A stretch of 64,000 nucleotides of DNA from NCBI GenBank assembly GCA_948474755.1, contig CAOLHI010001142.1:124001-188000 (forward strand), read 5' to 3'. Made by a program: the position numbers and the translations under genes. Source of the DNA: Ctenosaura bakeri (Eukaryota; Chordata; Lepidosauria; Squamata; Iguanidae). The notes under the pieces are model-generated. The model ran no database searches, was not told where the DNA came from, and saw only the letters and a program-made list of their open reading frames with translations. How positions within the stretch are numbered: position 1 is the first letter of the stretch; every line of letters begins with the position of its first letter. Shown one piece after another: positions 32,410-42,302 of this stretch.

Positions 32410-32605
32410 TCCATCCTCAAAGAAGTAGCTCTGCTAGTCTGTGTTGCAGCAGAAGGCAGGGGGAGAAAAAGAAACTAGCAGTTCCTTTAAGAGTAATTGG
32501 ATTATATTTTAGCATAAGTATTTGTGGATATAAGTACACTTTCTCGGATGCAATGACTGAGGAAGTGGACTGATAGCCACAAAAGCTCATGCTAAAATAT
32601 AAACC
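32410..32605 (+). repeat. Dispersed repeat with hammerhead-like core
   Basis: The 3' half holds CTGAGGA (32,557-32,563), a stem GTGG...CCAC (32,565-32,580) and AAAAGCTCATGC. This is the order of a hammerhead ribozyme core (CUGAUGA, stem II, GAAA) with two core changes. The 5' end GTAGCTCTGCTAGTCTGTG is the complement of the tail CAGACTAACACAGC seen at 46,900. The tail is a frequent reptile repeat, possibly Penelope-like. Confidence 0.5.
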
Positions 32606-32610
32606 GGTTA

Positions 32611-32812
32611 GGGCCTTTCTGAACTACACTGTTATAGAGCTATTATTCCACTTTCGACATCCTATGGAATCCCGGGGTTTGCAGTTTAGGGAGGGGCATT
32701 TAGAATTCTCAGCCAGAGAGCTCTTGGGCCTCAGTAAACTACAAACCTCAGAATTCTACAGGATGCTGAAAGTGGAATAATAGCACTAAAACAGTATAGG
32801 ATGGAAAGGCCT
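32611..32812 (+). mobile_element. GGCC-palindrome MITE, long subfamily, TTA TSD
   Basis: The ends GGGCCTTTCTGAACTAC and AGGATGGAAAGGCCT are flanked by TTA on both sides (32,608-32,610, 32,813-32,815). The interior carries the AGAATTCTCAGCCAGAGAGC insert typical of the long subfamily. Confidence 0.85.
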
Positions 32813-32959
32813 TTAGACTCCATTGTCTAACTATTCCCACTGCAAGCTGGTACAATCAGGCAGTACTACACAGCTGGAGAGGGTTCTCACTCTTCCCCTT
32901 GTTATTGTGTGTGTGATGATGGCCAATAACATGCTAACATTTAGCTGTTGTTCTTTAAG

Positions 32960-33053
32960 GGGAGATGAGGTTGAGTAAACTACAAACCCCAGAATTCCAC
33001 ATGATATTAGAAGCGGAATAATAGCACTGTAATAGTGTAGTGCAGAAAGGCCT
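32960..33053 (+). mobile_element. Right half of a GGCC-palindrome MITE
   Basis: From AAACTACAAACCCCAGAATTCC to TGTAGTGCAGAAAGGCC. The left half is missing. It lies 150 bp after the full copy at 32,611. Confidence 0.7.
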
Positions 33054-33184
33054 TTAGTCTTACAGGGGCTGTAGATTCTTTTTCCTCCTCCCCTCTCCTT
33101 TTACTTATCCTTTTATCCTCACATGGGAGGTTTTGCAATCTCAATGCACAGCCACAATGAGCAACAATACAAAACTGCAATGCA

Positions 33185-33440
33185 CAGTGTGCTATGCACA
33201 GTGAATAACCACAATGTGTAATGTTGCTGTATGGATAACTCTATTTCTGCCACGGTCAGTAAAATATATCGGCTGCTGTATAATGCATTAATCATTTAGC
33301 ATGCACAACCAATGTGTAGTGTATAATGCACAGTGAATAACCATGATGTGCAATCTTGCTGTATGTGCAACTCCATTTCCATTCACTACTAGTAGAATAA
33401 ATCTGTTGTGCTATGACAAATAAATCAGCTACCATGCATA
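33185..33440 (+). repeat. Diverged tandem duplication, period about 132 bp
   Basis: GCACAGTGAATAACCA occurs at 33,196 and 33,328, and the following AATGTGTAATGTTGCTGTATG, TAACTCTATTTC and AAATATATCGGCTG blocks recur in the same order with changes. Two copies only. Function unknown. Confidence 0.7.
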
Positions 33441-33616
33441 GCACAAGGAACACATGTGTGTATGTCATTAACAGAGTGCCAGTCTGAGCATCTAGACTAC
33501 TGAGACTTGGCAGATGATAGTACCACTGAGGCAGAAGAATCAGTTGAGCATATTCTCATTCTGCTCCTCATCAGACTATATTTGTAGTAGGAGTGGACAC
33601 TCGAAGAAGGGACTAA

Positions 33617-33765
33617 GATCATTTCCACACTAGACTATTATTGTGCTATTATTCCACTTTCAACGTCCTATGGAATCCTCAACACACACCCCCAAGCTGA
33701 AAACCCCAGGATTCGATGTTGAAAGTGGAATAATAGCACTATAACAGTCTAGTGTGGAAATGGCC
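33617..33765 (+). mobile_element. GGCC-palindrome MITE, TAA TSD
   Basis: The left end GATCATTTCCACACTAG and right end AGTGTGGAAATGGCC are flanked by TAA (33,614-33,616 and 33,766-33,768). The centre is shortened, with a C run (CACACACCCCCAAGC). Confidence 0.85.
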
Positions 33766-33768
33766 TAA

Positions 33769-34640
33769 GACAAACCAAACATAGTGGCAGGAAGCAGTTA
33801 TTTCAGTAAACTCTAGGCCTTCACATTAGTGAAATTTGTCCGAAATACACACGATAGTGGAAACTACAAAATGGACTAGTTTAAAATGTTAGAAGATGAT
33901 AGGACCTTCTCAGTATGAATAGCAAAATTGTAGTTGAAAGAAAAGGAAGTAGGAGAAAGAGGATAGTTTAACCTAGAAATGACTTTATTTGTCAAAGAGA
34001 TTGCCTGGTAATTCTTTGGGGAAACACTGACACAGAAAGGATGAACCAGGAATATAAGTGACATGGGTATTAATAGTTGCTATTACTTCAAACAGAATTA
34101 TATGGTATATCTACTCCAAAGACTGGTTTAACATTCTTGAAGCCCCCTCATTCCCTACCCCATTAATTTTCCAAAAATGGGTCAACTGCTGCCAGTAAAA
34201 TGAGTAAATCTGTGAAGGGGGAAAAAATCAGCCAGAAATAAGTTACACATTTAAGCAAAAAGCAAAACTAGAAAAATGCAGTCCGTCAGGAGTTGTACAG
34301 ACTTGGATCTAATGAGACCTTTGTATGCAAACCTGTCATAGGAGTATTCCCTCCATCCATCTTCTGTGGATAAAGGCTAGCTTAAATATTCTGAAATGTA
34401 TAAACCAGCATTCATCCACACAAGATCCCAGGTTTTGTATATGCCAATAAAACTGAGGATGATATAGTTATTTATTTGCCTGGACAAATAAAGATACCTT
34501 GACGTGGTACCAAATAGCATCCAGAGTCAATGCCCCTCATATATTATTTACAGATCTTGGAAAAGTTACTTTTTAAAAACTCAACCTCTTATAATCTCCC
34601 AGCCCGCATGGCTACTAGCTCAGGTATTCTAGGAGCTGTA
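33769..34640. other. Unannotated sequence
   Basis: No element recognised. Confidence 0.4.
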
Positions 34641-35010
34641 CAGTAATCCCTCCACATTCAGTAGGGTTAGGGGCACAAGGCAGCCATGAAAGTGAAAAAA
34701 AAATCAATTCAACCCTCCCAAACCATATTTAACACACAAAAAAGTATGATCACCATATTCAACCCACCATGGATTCTTTTGAGGCACCAGGGTTCCTTCA
34801 CAAGGTAGAAGTGGTTGGTTGGTGGGGCTTACTGCCACCTCCACTGCTACCCCACATCCTTTTTAATAGGGACTTACAAGCCTTAGTCAGTCGCAGGAGG
34901 CTTGCAGACCCTATTAAAAATGGCATGAAGGGGCAGCAGAGATGACAGCAAATAATCCATGAATAATCAAATCCGCAAAAGTGAAACCCGCAAATGTGGA
35001 GGGCTGACTG
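34641..35010 (-). mobile_element. Tigger-like MITE, TA TSD
   Basis: The ends CAGTAATCCCTCCACATTC and AAATGTGGAGGGCTGACTG are inverted and flanked by TA. The interior has TTCAACCCACCATGGATTC and AAATAATCCATGAATAATC. Same family, opposite orientation, as 38,613-38,985 and 43,859-44,243. TA duplication and this terminal motif fit pogo/Tigger. No transposase. Confidence 0.8.
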
Positions 35011-35207
35011 TAGTCCAAAACAGTGACTTTTCCAAGAGCTGTTCCTTTGGGAGGGCATTCAACAGCAGAAGTATCAGACCAAAGCATGCCTTTTGGTAAA
35101 TGAATAATGCACTTCTCTTAATTGTGGAACTTGAAAAAAGGCCTCCTCTGATCATGTTAGCACACTGATTGGATGATAAGGGACCAGGTGTTCTGTCAGA
35201 TGAGAGA

Positions 35208-35303
35208 CAACATGGTGTAGTGGTTTGAAACTAGGACTTTGGGAGACCAGGATTCAAATCACTGCTCAGCCATAAGTTATAAATGACCTGAAGGCACATA
35301 ATG
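35208..35303 (+). mobile_element. Squamate SINE with internal deletion
   Basis: The tRNA-like head (ACAACATGGTGTAGTGG and GATTCAAATCACTGCTCAGCC) is joined directly to the tail TATAAATGACCTGAAGGCAC. About 100 bp of the body is missing compared with 7,062-7,255. Confidence 0.8.
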
Positions 35304-35611
35304 TTTGGATTCCCCAAAGCCTAGGAAATTAGCCCTAGGTTCCTCTGCTTCCCCAGGGCCAATTTAAAGTGCTTTGGGACTTTAAAGCCCCAAAGAGCTT
35401 AAGAACAGGTTATCAGAAACAGAGATGTGAAGGACTGGGAAAGAAAAAAGGAAAAAAAGAACCCATATTTTTCCTTCCCACCCTCCGAAACCATTTTTTT
35501 CCTGCAAAAAATAGGGAAAAAAGAGATTATGGATTATTTTAATATGATAAATAAAAATTTTAAGACAAGGTATTCATAAATGTATGCCCCCAAAATCCTT
35601 TCTAAAAACTA

Positions 35612-35753
35612 TGTGAACAGTTATAGCACGATTATTCCACATTCAACTTCCTATGGAATCCTCAAAGCCCCTCTCTAAACTGCAAATCCCAGGATTCCAT
35701 AGGACGTTGAAAATGGAATAATCGCACTATAAGAGTGTAGTGCGGAAATGGCC
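35612..35753 (+). mobile_element. GGCC-palindrome MITE, left end missing
   Basis: The left arm starts at CAGTTATAGCACGATTATTCC without the terminal repeat. The right arm is complete to GTAGTGCGGAAATGGCC. Confidence 0.8.
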
Positions 35754-36249
35754 CTAATCTTCATTTCCTTTTCTCTATTTTTCTTTTTACAAGACTGTGT
35801 GTGTTATATCTACTTGACACTATGGAAAACTAGTGGAGGCAACTTCATTTTGTTTGTTTTACTAATGTTGATGGTTTCTTGTTTTTAATTCAGATTCCTT
35901 TTCTATGCCTGCTGCTCAAATTGGCAAAACCAAAGAGATCCCTTATAGTTCAGATGTTCTTTACAGTTCAGAGTCTTGTACAACCCTTTGCAATAAAATA
36001 TTTTTTTAAAAAAAGTTCATTTTGTAATTATAGTCTGAACAAATTGTACTTTTAATGTGTCAAATATGATGATTTTTACATCAAGCCAAGTTACACATAT
36101 CTAAAATGTTTCATTTCCCAAAACAGCAATATTTACTTTTAATCTGTAAAGGATACTAATATTTTATTTTTTTAAATTTTACCCCAAATATCCATTATTT
36201 AAAAAGATCCTCTATTGTCATTGTAACCATCATGATACTTAGGACTAAT
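35754..36249. other. Unannotated AT-rich sequence
   Basis: AATAAA-type A/T runs near 35,993-36,015. Nothing else was recognised. Confidence 0.4.
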
Positions 36250-36530
36250 GATGCCCCTCCAGCTGATTTTCATATCCTGGCAGTGCCTCATCTGAAGCAT
36301 TTCCAAGTGTTTCCAAGGCACTGGAGACTGGGGCTTGGGGAAATGATGTCTGCAGCACACTCTGAGTTATGGGGTGCCTTGAGACCAGGCAGCTGGAGAA
36401 ATCCTTTGGGGTCCTTTTGCAACTACTTATCCCAAGACACTCTGCAACTGGGAGTGTGCTGTGGACATCATCTCCCAGCACCCCAATCTGCAGCATCTCA
36501 GAAAAACTTCTGTCAGGATGCTCGCAGGCT
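36250..36530 (+). repeat. Imperfect inverted repeat, unknown MITE
   Basis: The arm at about 36,327-36,388 (GAAATGATGTCTGCAGCACACTC) is the complement of the arm at about 36,430-36,490 (GAGTGTGCTGTGGACATCATCTC). The loop is near 36,400 and the symmetry extends weakly outward. The overlapping frames on both strands are explained by the symmetry. No terminal motif was identified. Confidence 0.6.
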
Positions 36531-36626
36531 GTGAAAGTATGTTTTTGTGGTCAAGTTTGGCCATAAATGTGAATCCCAGCAGTGACAAGACTGTAAGTCC
36601 ACCTTATGGTATTGTAGCTATGGAAC

Positions 36627-37217
36627 TGTCATCTGCTAGATAACTTGCCTCTCAAGAAACATGCAGACTGCAGCAGCAGTGCTTTTATTGAGGCAGCATA
36701 GCATTTTGGTGTAAGTTGCTAGAAACTGAAGTACACTGGTTAGCAGGCAGGTTATACAGCTGAGTATACAAATTTGGGTGCAAATAGGATTGATTGGTGA
36801 GAATAATAAATGTTACATGGTGCCTCTGAACCCCCAAGTTTCCCAGATACTTGAGGATGTTTATATACTTCTCATCTTGAGAGTCTAAACACTTCCCTTG
36901 CTGTTATCTGGCCTTGCCGGTGTTTCTCACAGTGCCTCCCAGGGATCATACATTCCAGTCCCTTGATGTTCCCCCTCCCCTGGCTAGATGTCTTTGACCA
37001 CTTCTCCGGACACTTGGAGCCTTTGATCCCACAGCTGGATACATACAGCAGTTGAGTTGCAATACATTGTGGCAAACCAATTGCTATGCAGTAGATTGTT
37101 ACAAGTGGTTATTAGCATAGTTACAGTTTTGTGCTCTACAATCTATTTCTAAAAGCTAGCTAAGCAAAAGTGTGTGGGGGACCCCTCTAATATCACGGCA
37201 GGAACTGAGCCCTGACA
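36627..37217 (-). mobile_element. Solo LTR, 591 bp, minus strand
   Basis: On the minus strand it begins TGTCAGGGCTCAGTTCC and ends GCAGATGACA. A TATA-type box is the complement of TTTATATA (36,860-36,867). AATAAA is the complement of TTTATT (36,684-36,689), placed about 60 bp before the 3' end. Flanking pentamers GGAAC and CAAAC agree at three of five positions, so the target duplication is decayed or the ends are off. No internal retroviral sequence is adjacent. Confidence 0.65.
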
Positions 37218-37344
37218 CAAACAGGATGGTAGCCCCATTTTCCCCTCAAGGCTTCAGATTTCTGGAAATCTAATCTGAAGGACTACTTTCACTGATATGA
37301 ACCTGCCTGAGCCATGGAACTTAACTAAGATGCCTACCAGTGAG

Positions 37345-37706
37345 AAAGATTAGGCTGGTGAATACAAGAGACAGTGCTTTTTCTTATGGCAGCCCTATCC
37401 TTAGGGAATAACTTACTCTAGGATGTGTGTATGGCTGTCTTCCTGTTTTTAACCAGGCCTTCATGGCCAGATCCCTGGCTGCTTTTCATTAACTATGTGT
37501 CGATCTTTTACATACATGTTTACATTTTTGACAGTTTAAAATATTTTGTGCCTTTTAAATTAAATATTTAAATTAAATATATTATTTTATATTCAAATTG
37601 TATTGTAGATAGTTTATGTTTTCCTAATTTAAATTCTTGTGAACTGCCTCAAGGAATCTTTGTCCAAAAAAGGTGCTAAAGCAATGTTTTAAATAAATAA
37701 ATAAAA
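37345..37706 (+). mobile_element. L2-like LINE 3' end
   Basis: The 5' part encodes NTRDSAFSYGSPIL-like residues matching the L2 ORF2 C-terminal motif. It is followed by an AT-rich UTR and the terminus GAACTGCCTCAAGGAATC with AAATAAATAAATAAA. The frame is broken. Confidence 0.6.
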
Positions 37707-38280
37707 AGGATGTTCAGGGAGATCGTTTCAGCCTCAGCTTCCCTGTGATAATATCCTTTTTCTATATTTGGACATGGATGTGTATGTGAGTTTGTGTGTG
37801 TCATGTATGTGTGTGCACATCAGCCAAACTTTAAACTTCCAGTCTATGGCCTAAAGTGGTACAGTCAATGGCAATCTTTGCTATTGGATTTTGCTGACTG
37901 TGTAGACTGACTCAGTATGTGTATGAAAGAGAGATCGCATGCATAAGCCTAGCTAGGTGGCTGATACACTACTCTAAATTGTTTAAAATAGCCTCTGAGT
38001 TAAATGGATGGGTTGCGTGCTTTGTGGATGCCTCTTCATTCACAAGAAGAAGTTTTCATTCAAGCATGAAAAAGAAGTTATGAAATGCAGGCCTTTAAGG
38101 AATAACTTACCACTCTAATATTCAAGAAGTGTAAATTATTTAACTTTCCTCTGCACACTTTCAGATGCAGAGAAATTATACTGAACTCTCCAGTATTAAA
38201 TGCACTGGACAGACAATAGGAAACACATGCAGCCTCTTTTATTCATGTATACATGGATGTAAGTCCTACTTTTTTTCCCC
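37707..38280. other. Unannotated sequence
   Basis: A TG-rich patch lies near 37,785-37,815. Nothing else was recognised. Confidence 0.4.
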
Positions 38281-38283
38281 ACA

Positions 38284-38483
38284 GGGCTTTTCTGCACTAC
38301 TACTATAGTGCTATTATTCCACTTTCAACCTCCTATGGAATTCTGGGGTTTGCAGTTTAGGGAGGGGCATTTAGAATTCCCAGCCAGAAAACTCATTGGC
38401 CTCAGGAAACTAAAAACCCCAGAATTCCACAGGATGTTGAAAGTAGAATAATAGCATGATAACAGTGTAGAGCTATTAGGCCC
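38284..38483 (+). mobile_element. GGCC-palindrome MITE, long subfamily, ACA TSD
   Basis: The ends GGGCTTTTCTGCACTAC and GAGCTATTAGGCCC are flanked by ACA (38,281-38,283 and 38,484-38,486). The interior carries the TTTAGAATTCCCAGCCAG block. Confidence 0.85.
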
Positions 38484-38489
38484 ACAGTC

Positions 38490-38575
38490 AATCTCAAGGG
38501 TGCTACCAAATTGCTTTATATCTTTTACACTGTAACAGACTAACATGGCTAAGTCTTTGAAGACTACTGCCACAA
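38490..38575 (+). repeat. Distal tail of the hammerhead-like dispersed repeat
   Basis: AAGGGTGCTACCAAATTGC and AACAGACTAACATGGCTAAG match the terminal part of the repeat at 46,785-46,922. The core motif is not present. Confidence 0.5.
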
Positions 38576-38612
38576 AAGTGTTCAGTGGGGTTAGGATTGC
38601 AACTTTAAATTA

Positions 38613-38985
38613 CAGTCTTCTCTCCACATTTGCAAGTTTCACTTTTGCAGATTTGATTATTCACGGATTATTTGCTGTCTCCTCTGCTGCCTCCCTATGC
38701 CATTTTTAATAGGAGCTGCAAGCTTTGTGAGACTGAGAAACTGCAAATGAGGCTTGTAAGTCCTAATAAAAAATGGTGTGGGGCAGCAGTGGAGCTGGCA
38801 ATATGCCCCACCAGCCACCCATTTCTGCCTTGTGAAGGAACCAATGCCTCACAGGAATCCATGGTGGGTTGAATATGCTGATCATACTTTTTTGTGTAAA
38901 ATATGGTTTGGGAGGACCTAGAGTTATTCACGGTTTTCCACTTTCATGGGGGTCCTGCGCCCTAGCAAACGTGGAGGGATGACTG
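38613..38985 (+). mobile_element. Tigger-like MITE, TA TSD
   Basis: The ends CAGTCTTCTCTCCACATTTG and AACGTGGAGGGATGACTG are flanked by TA on both sides. The interior matches 34,641-35,010 in complement and 43,859-44,243 directly. 373 bp, no transposase. Confidence 0.82.
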
Positions 38986-38987
38986 TA

Positions 38988-39399
38988 CCAAGACATAGTG
39001 TTTTGATGAACCTTTCTCTGGTAGAACTGGAATTTTTACTCCTCCACACAACCTTAGTCCATCCTGCATTTCTGCATATTAATTATACACCTGCAATTTT
39101 GGTTCTTTTGTTAAGAATGAGAAAGATGAAATGCCTTCTGCCAGATCAACAAAAAAATGGATCAGGGAATAGGTGTTAAAACTTTTAGTAAACAGGATAA
39201 GAGAATTGTCAGTGTAGATCTGGGGATGATCCAAGCCAATATGGAAACAGTAGGTATAGGAAAAGGCTTATTTATAAGAATGTAAAGCTTGGTTTGTGAT
39301 TTTTAGTACCTTTACAGATTTGGTCCATTTTAATCTATAGAGTTTGAGGGAATATGATGTTGTTAAGCAATCTGTATTTCATCTTTTTAGAAAAAGGTT
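38988..39399. other. Unannotated sequence
   Basis: No element recognised. Confidence 0.4.
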
Positions 39400-39760
39400 T
39401 CTTTTGTCACATCCTCCTACCCTTACTCATATTTTTTTTTCTAAACTAGCCCTCCAAAACCTTGTAACCCTCTCCCACAGAAGAGTTGCTTCAGCCTGCT
39501 GGTCATTTTATTTGGCTCTTATGGCATCTTCTGAGGCTCTATCCTATCCTACTTAAGGATGAAGTAACCAGAATTGTATTCCAGGTATGGTTGCACCAGT
39601 GTATTTCCAAAGGGCATTACAATACCCACTTTTGCTTCTTGAGACGGAAGAAAGGGTTAAAGTCATTGTAATTCAGAGCTCATACCAACAGCAGCTACTA
39701 GCTGCGCTGACAAATGGTGACCACACTGATACAAAAGCAGGTTGCCAAATCAACACGTGT
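39400..39760 (-). mobile_element. Possible old CR1/L3-like piece
   Basis: Plus-strand AACCAGAATTGTATTCCAGG, TATGGTTGCACCAGTGTATTTCC and AAGGGCATTACAATACC follow the order of the same region at 8,430-8,480. The match is short and worn. Confidence 0.4.
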
Positions 39761-41898
39761 TGTGTTATTAATTATAGAACAAAGTAAGTGTCCCCAGCTC
39801 ATAAAAACAAGTATTTCCCACATTCCAGATCCACATTACAAGCATGCTATATGCAAACCACATCAGCACTGCTAAAGTGGGGTTAAGATAATCCCTCAAG
39901 TAATATGAAACCATTCTGTATAGTCACATACCACTCTTTTCATTGCTTTAAGGCAGTCTGTTCCTGAATTTATATTAACCCCCAGCTCTTTGGCTATATC
40001 ATTTAGTTTTCTGTGGCACTTTCAATCCAATATATTTTCATAATGTTCTTAGCAATAACAGACGTATTTCAAGCATTACCACTCTCTAGTGTGTATCCCA
40101 CTCCACACACACACTTTAGGGTATTACATAGGGGATTTCTATATTATCTTCTTGTGCTTTTTTCCCCCAGAATATGTGAATGTGTTAAATTCCCTTAATC
40201 TTTCTTCTTAAGTGGTTTTCACTAATCCTTATTAGGCCTATATTTATGTCATTAAATTCCATCACATTTATGTTTTTTCTTAAAATAATGAGTCTGGAAT
40301 TTTGCATGTCACTTGAACAAGGCTCCACTGAAGTGAAATAATTGCTTCTTTAATTGTATTTGGGGGGGAAAATACACATACTTGATCTTCACTTTCTTAT
40401 TCCCTTGCTTGAGCAGTATACTCTGAACTAATGTACATTGGTAATAAATTAGTATTTAATCATTTGCAAATGAAGTTGTCTTTACTGCTTGTGGGGATAA
40501 ATGGCTGGGTAAACATAACCAATTAATATATTCTCTGCATATAAGTGTTTTATGTCTCATAATGTATAGAAAATTTGGAGACTGAAATCTGTCCTGTCCC
40601 CACAGGATACATGTAGCAGCCCAGGTAAGGGGTGAAAAAGATACGTTTAGTCTGAAGTGAGGCTGAGCTAAAACTGCTTTAAAACAAATCAACCAACCAA
40701 CCCTTGAATCAATTGAAGAGGGCATTAATGTACCCCTAAACCTTGATGACTTGGGAAAGGCAAATTTTCTATGTGTTTCAGGGTCTTTTATGCATCTAAT
40801 ATCTGTCTGCCTGTCTTTTAAATTTTAAGTTTCATGAGAAAGTCTGTGCCTTCTGCTTTTCCTGATGTACAGTAGGAGTGGGAAATATGCAATCTTCCAA
40901 ATGTTGTTGGACTGCACTGGTTTGGGCTGCCTGGTATCTGTCACCTAATAGTCCATTTAAGCCTTGCCTCGACGGACTAAATGCATCAACCAGAAGAGAG
41001 GATGAAAGAGGGCACCTATAATATTTGCTCATGCTATGGGATTTTCTATTTTCCTTTCAACTGAGAGAAAATTCTAAAAAAACTGTGCTTTGTAATTTCA
41101 GACTTAATCTTTAAAAACATGTGGGGTTTTTGTGTACACCAAACAGTGTTTTCCGTGCAATAAATGTGCTTTTTTTAGGCAGAAAATAATGGTTTTTGTG
41201 GAGGAAAGCTTTTTTTCTGCACAGAAAAAGATGTTTTCGGTGTCGAAATACTGTGTCCTTTTTCATGCTGAATAAACTCTGAAGGCTTCCATCCATCTAG
41301 CATTCTCCTCATAAGAGTTTCCTAGTGTTCAGGAAACCCATTTGTATATTGTGTATACAATTTGTATATTTTTGAATATTCTTTTTATCCCTATCTTATG
41401 CATAGAGCAAAATGTAGAAAGCATCACTATAACATAAACCGAAATATAATCCATCTTGCCATACTGGGAAAGACTGTAACCATATGACCCATGTCTCTAC
41501 TTGACCAGTCCGCTATATGATTGCCAGCTACCTGGTTATGGGCATCCTCAAGACCCTGTCCTCCCTTCTTGTGGTTCTTGATCTTAAAATCAGCTTTGGA
41601 CTGGACACAGACCTTTAAACAATGGATTCCTTCAAACAGGTGGCTCTCTTTTGACAATTTTTCTATAGAACTCTGTCTTCTGTAATGTGGGACACGTGGC
41701 CACTCTAACTTAGTTATTGAGCCAGTGGTTGAGCTTGGAGTGTGGGAAGGGGGAGGGGGTGAGGCTACAGCATGAGGGGTGTGGCCACTGCATGTGGAGG
41801 TGTGGTTGCAATGCACATGGGTGTGGCCAGGGCACGCATGGGTGTGGCTATGGGCTGGGATGCCCCAAAAACATTGCCACCCATCCCCACATGACTGT
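39761..41898. other. Unannotated sequence
   Basis: Near 40,880-40,960 AATCTTCCAAATGTTGTTGGAC resembles an arm of the short palindromic MITE family (10,179). Around 41,110-41,270 several TTTTCTGCACAGAAAA-like words recur. From 41,715 to 41,870 GTGTGGCC-type words recur. Nothing larger can be supported. Confidence 0.35.
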
Positions 41899-42302
41899 GG
41901 CCCTTTCCGCACCTTATCTTTTTCCGGCGTCGTGGTGTGGGGATCGTGCAAGCAGCCTCCGGCAAGAGGGTCTTACATCCCGGCTGCTTCAGCTCCGCAC
42001 GAGCTGCCTGCTCGTGTGAGAGCCCCACCTCTTCCTTCTGCAATGCAGCCTTGGAGTTTCCCAGGCTGTGCTGGGGCAGGTAGTGCGACTGGTGCGGCTC
42101 TGGAGGCTCTGCACGCCAGGTAAGTGCATGCGGGGCCTGGGAGCAATGCGCGATCATGCACCATTTTCAGCTTCCAGCATGATCGGCGCCTGCTGGCCCC
42201 TGGAGTGTCATGCAATTGTGAGTGCGTCATGCAGATCGCTCCTCACAATCATACGATGCTCCAGGCACCCTTTCGCACGGCAAATGCCGTGCGGAAAGGG
42301 CC
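41899..42302 (+). mobile_element. GC-rich MITE with GGCCCTTTCCGCAC ends, TGT TSD
   Basis: The ends GGCCCTTTCCGCACC and GTGCGGAAAGGGCC are exact complements over at least 14 bp and are flanked by TGT (41,896-41,898 and 42,303-42,305). The terminal motif is one base from that of the common palindromic family, but the 404-bp interior is different, much richer in GC and CpG, and holds a second small hairpin around CACGGCAAATGCCGTG. The overlapping frames inside, up to 130 codons, show no transposase motif. Confidence 0.8.

Noticed and set aside
32106..32573. 155-codon plus-strand frame
   Set aside because: It crosses into a dispersed repeat tail and overlaps an 86-codon minus frame. No motif.
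41427..42157. Long overlapping frames (174 and 130 codons minus, 114 plus)
   Set aside because: They run through a GC-rich MITE and GTGTGG-type low-complexity DNA, which reduces stops. No conserved motif.
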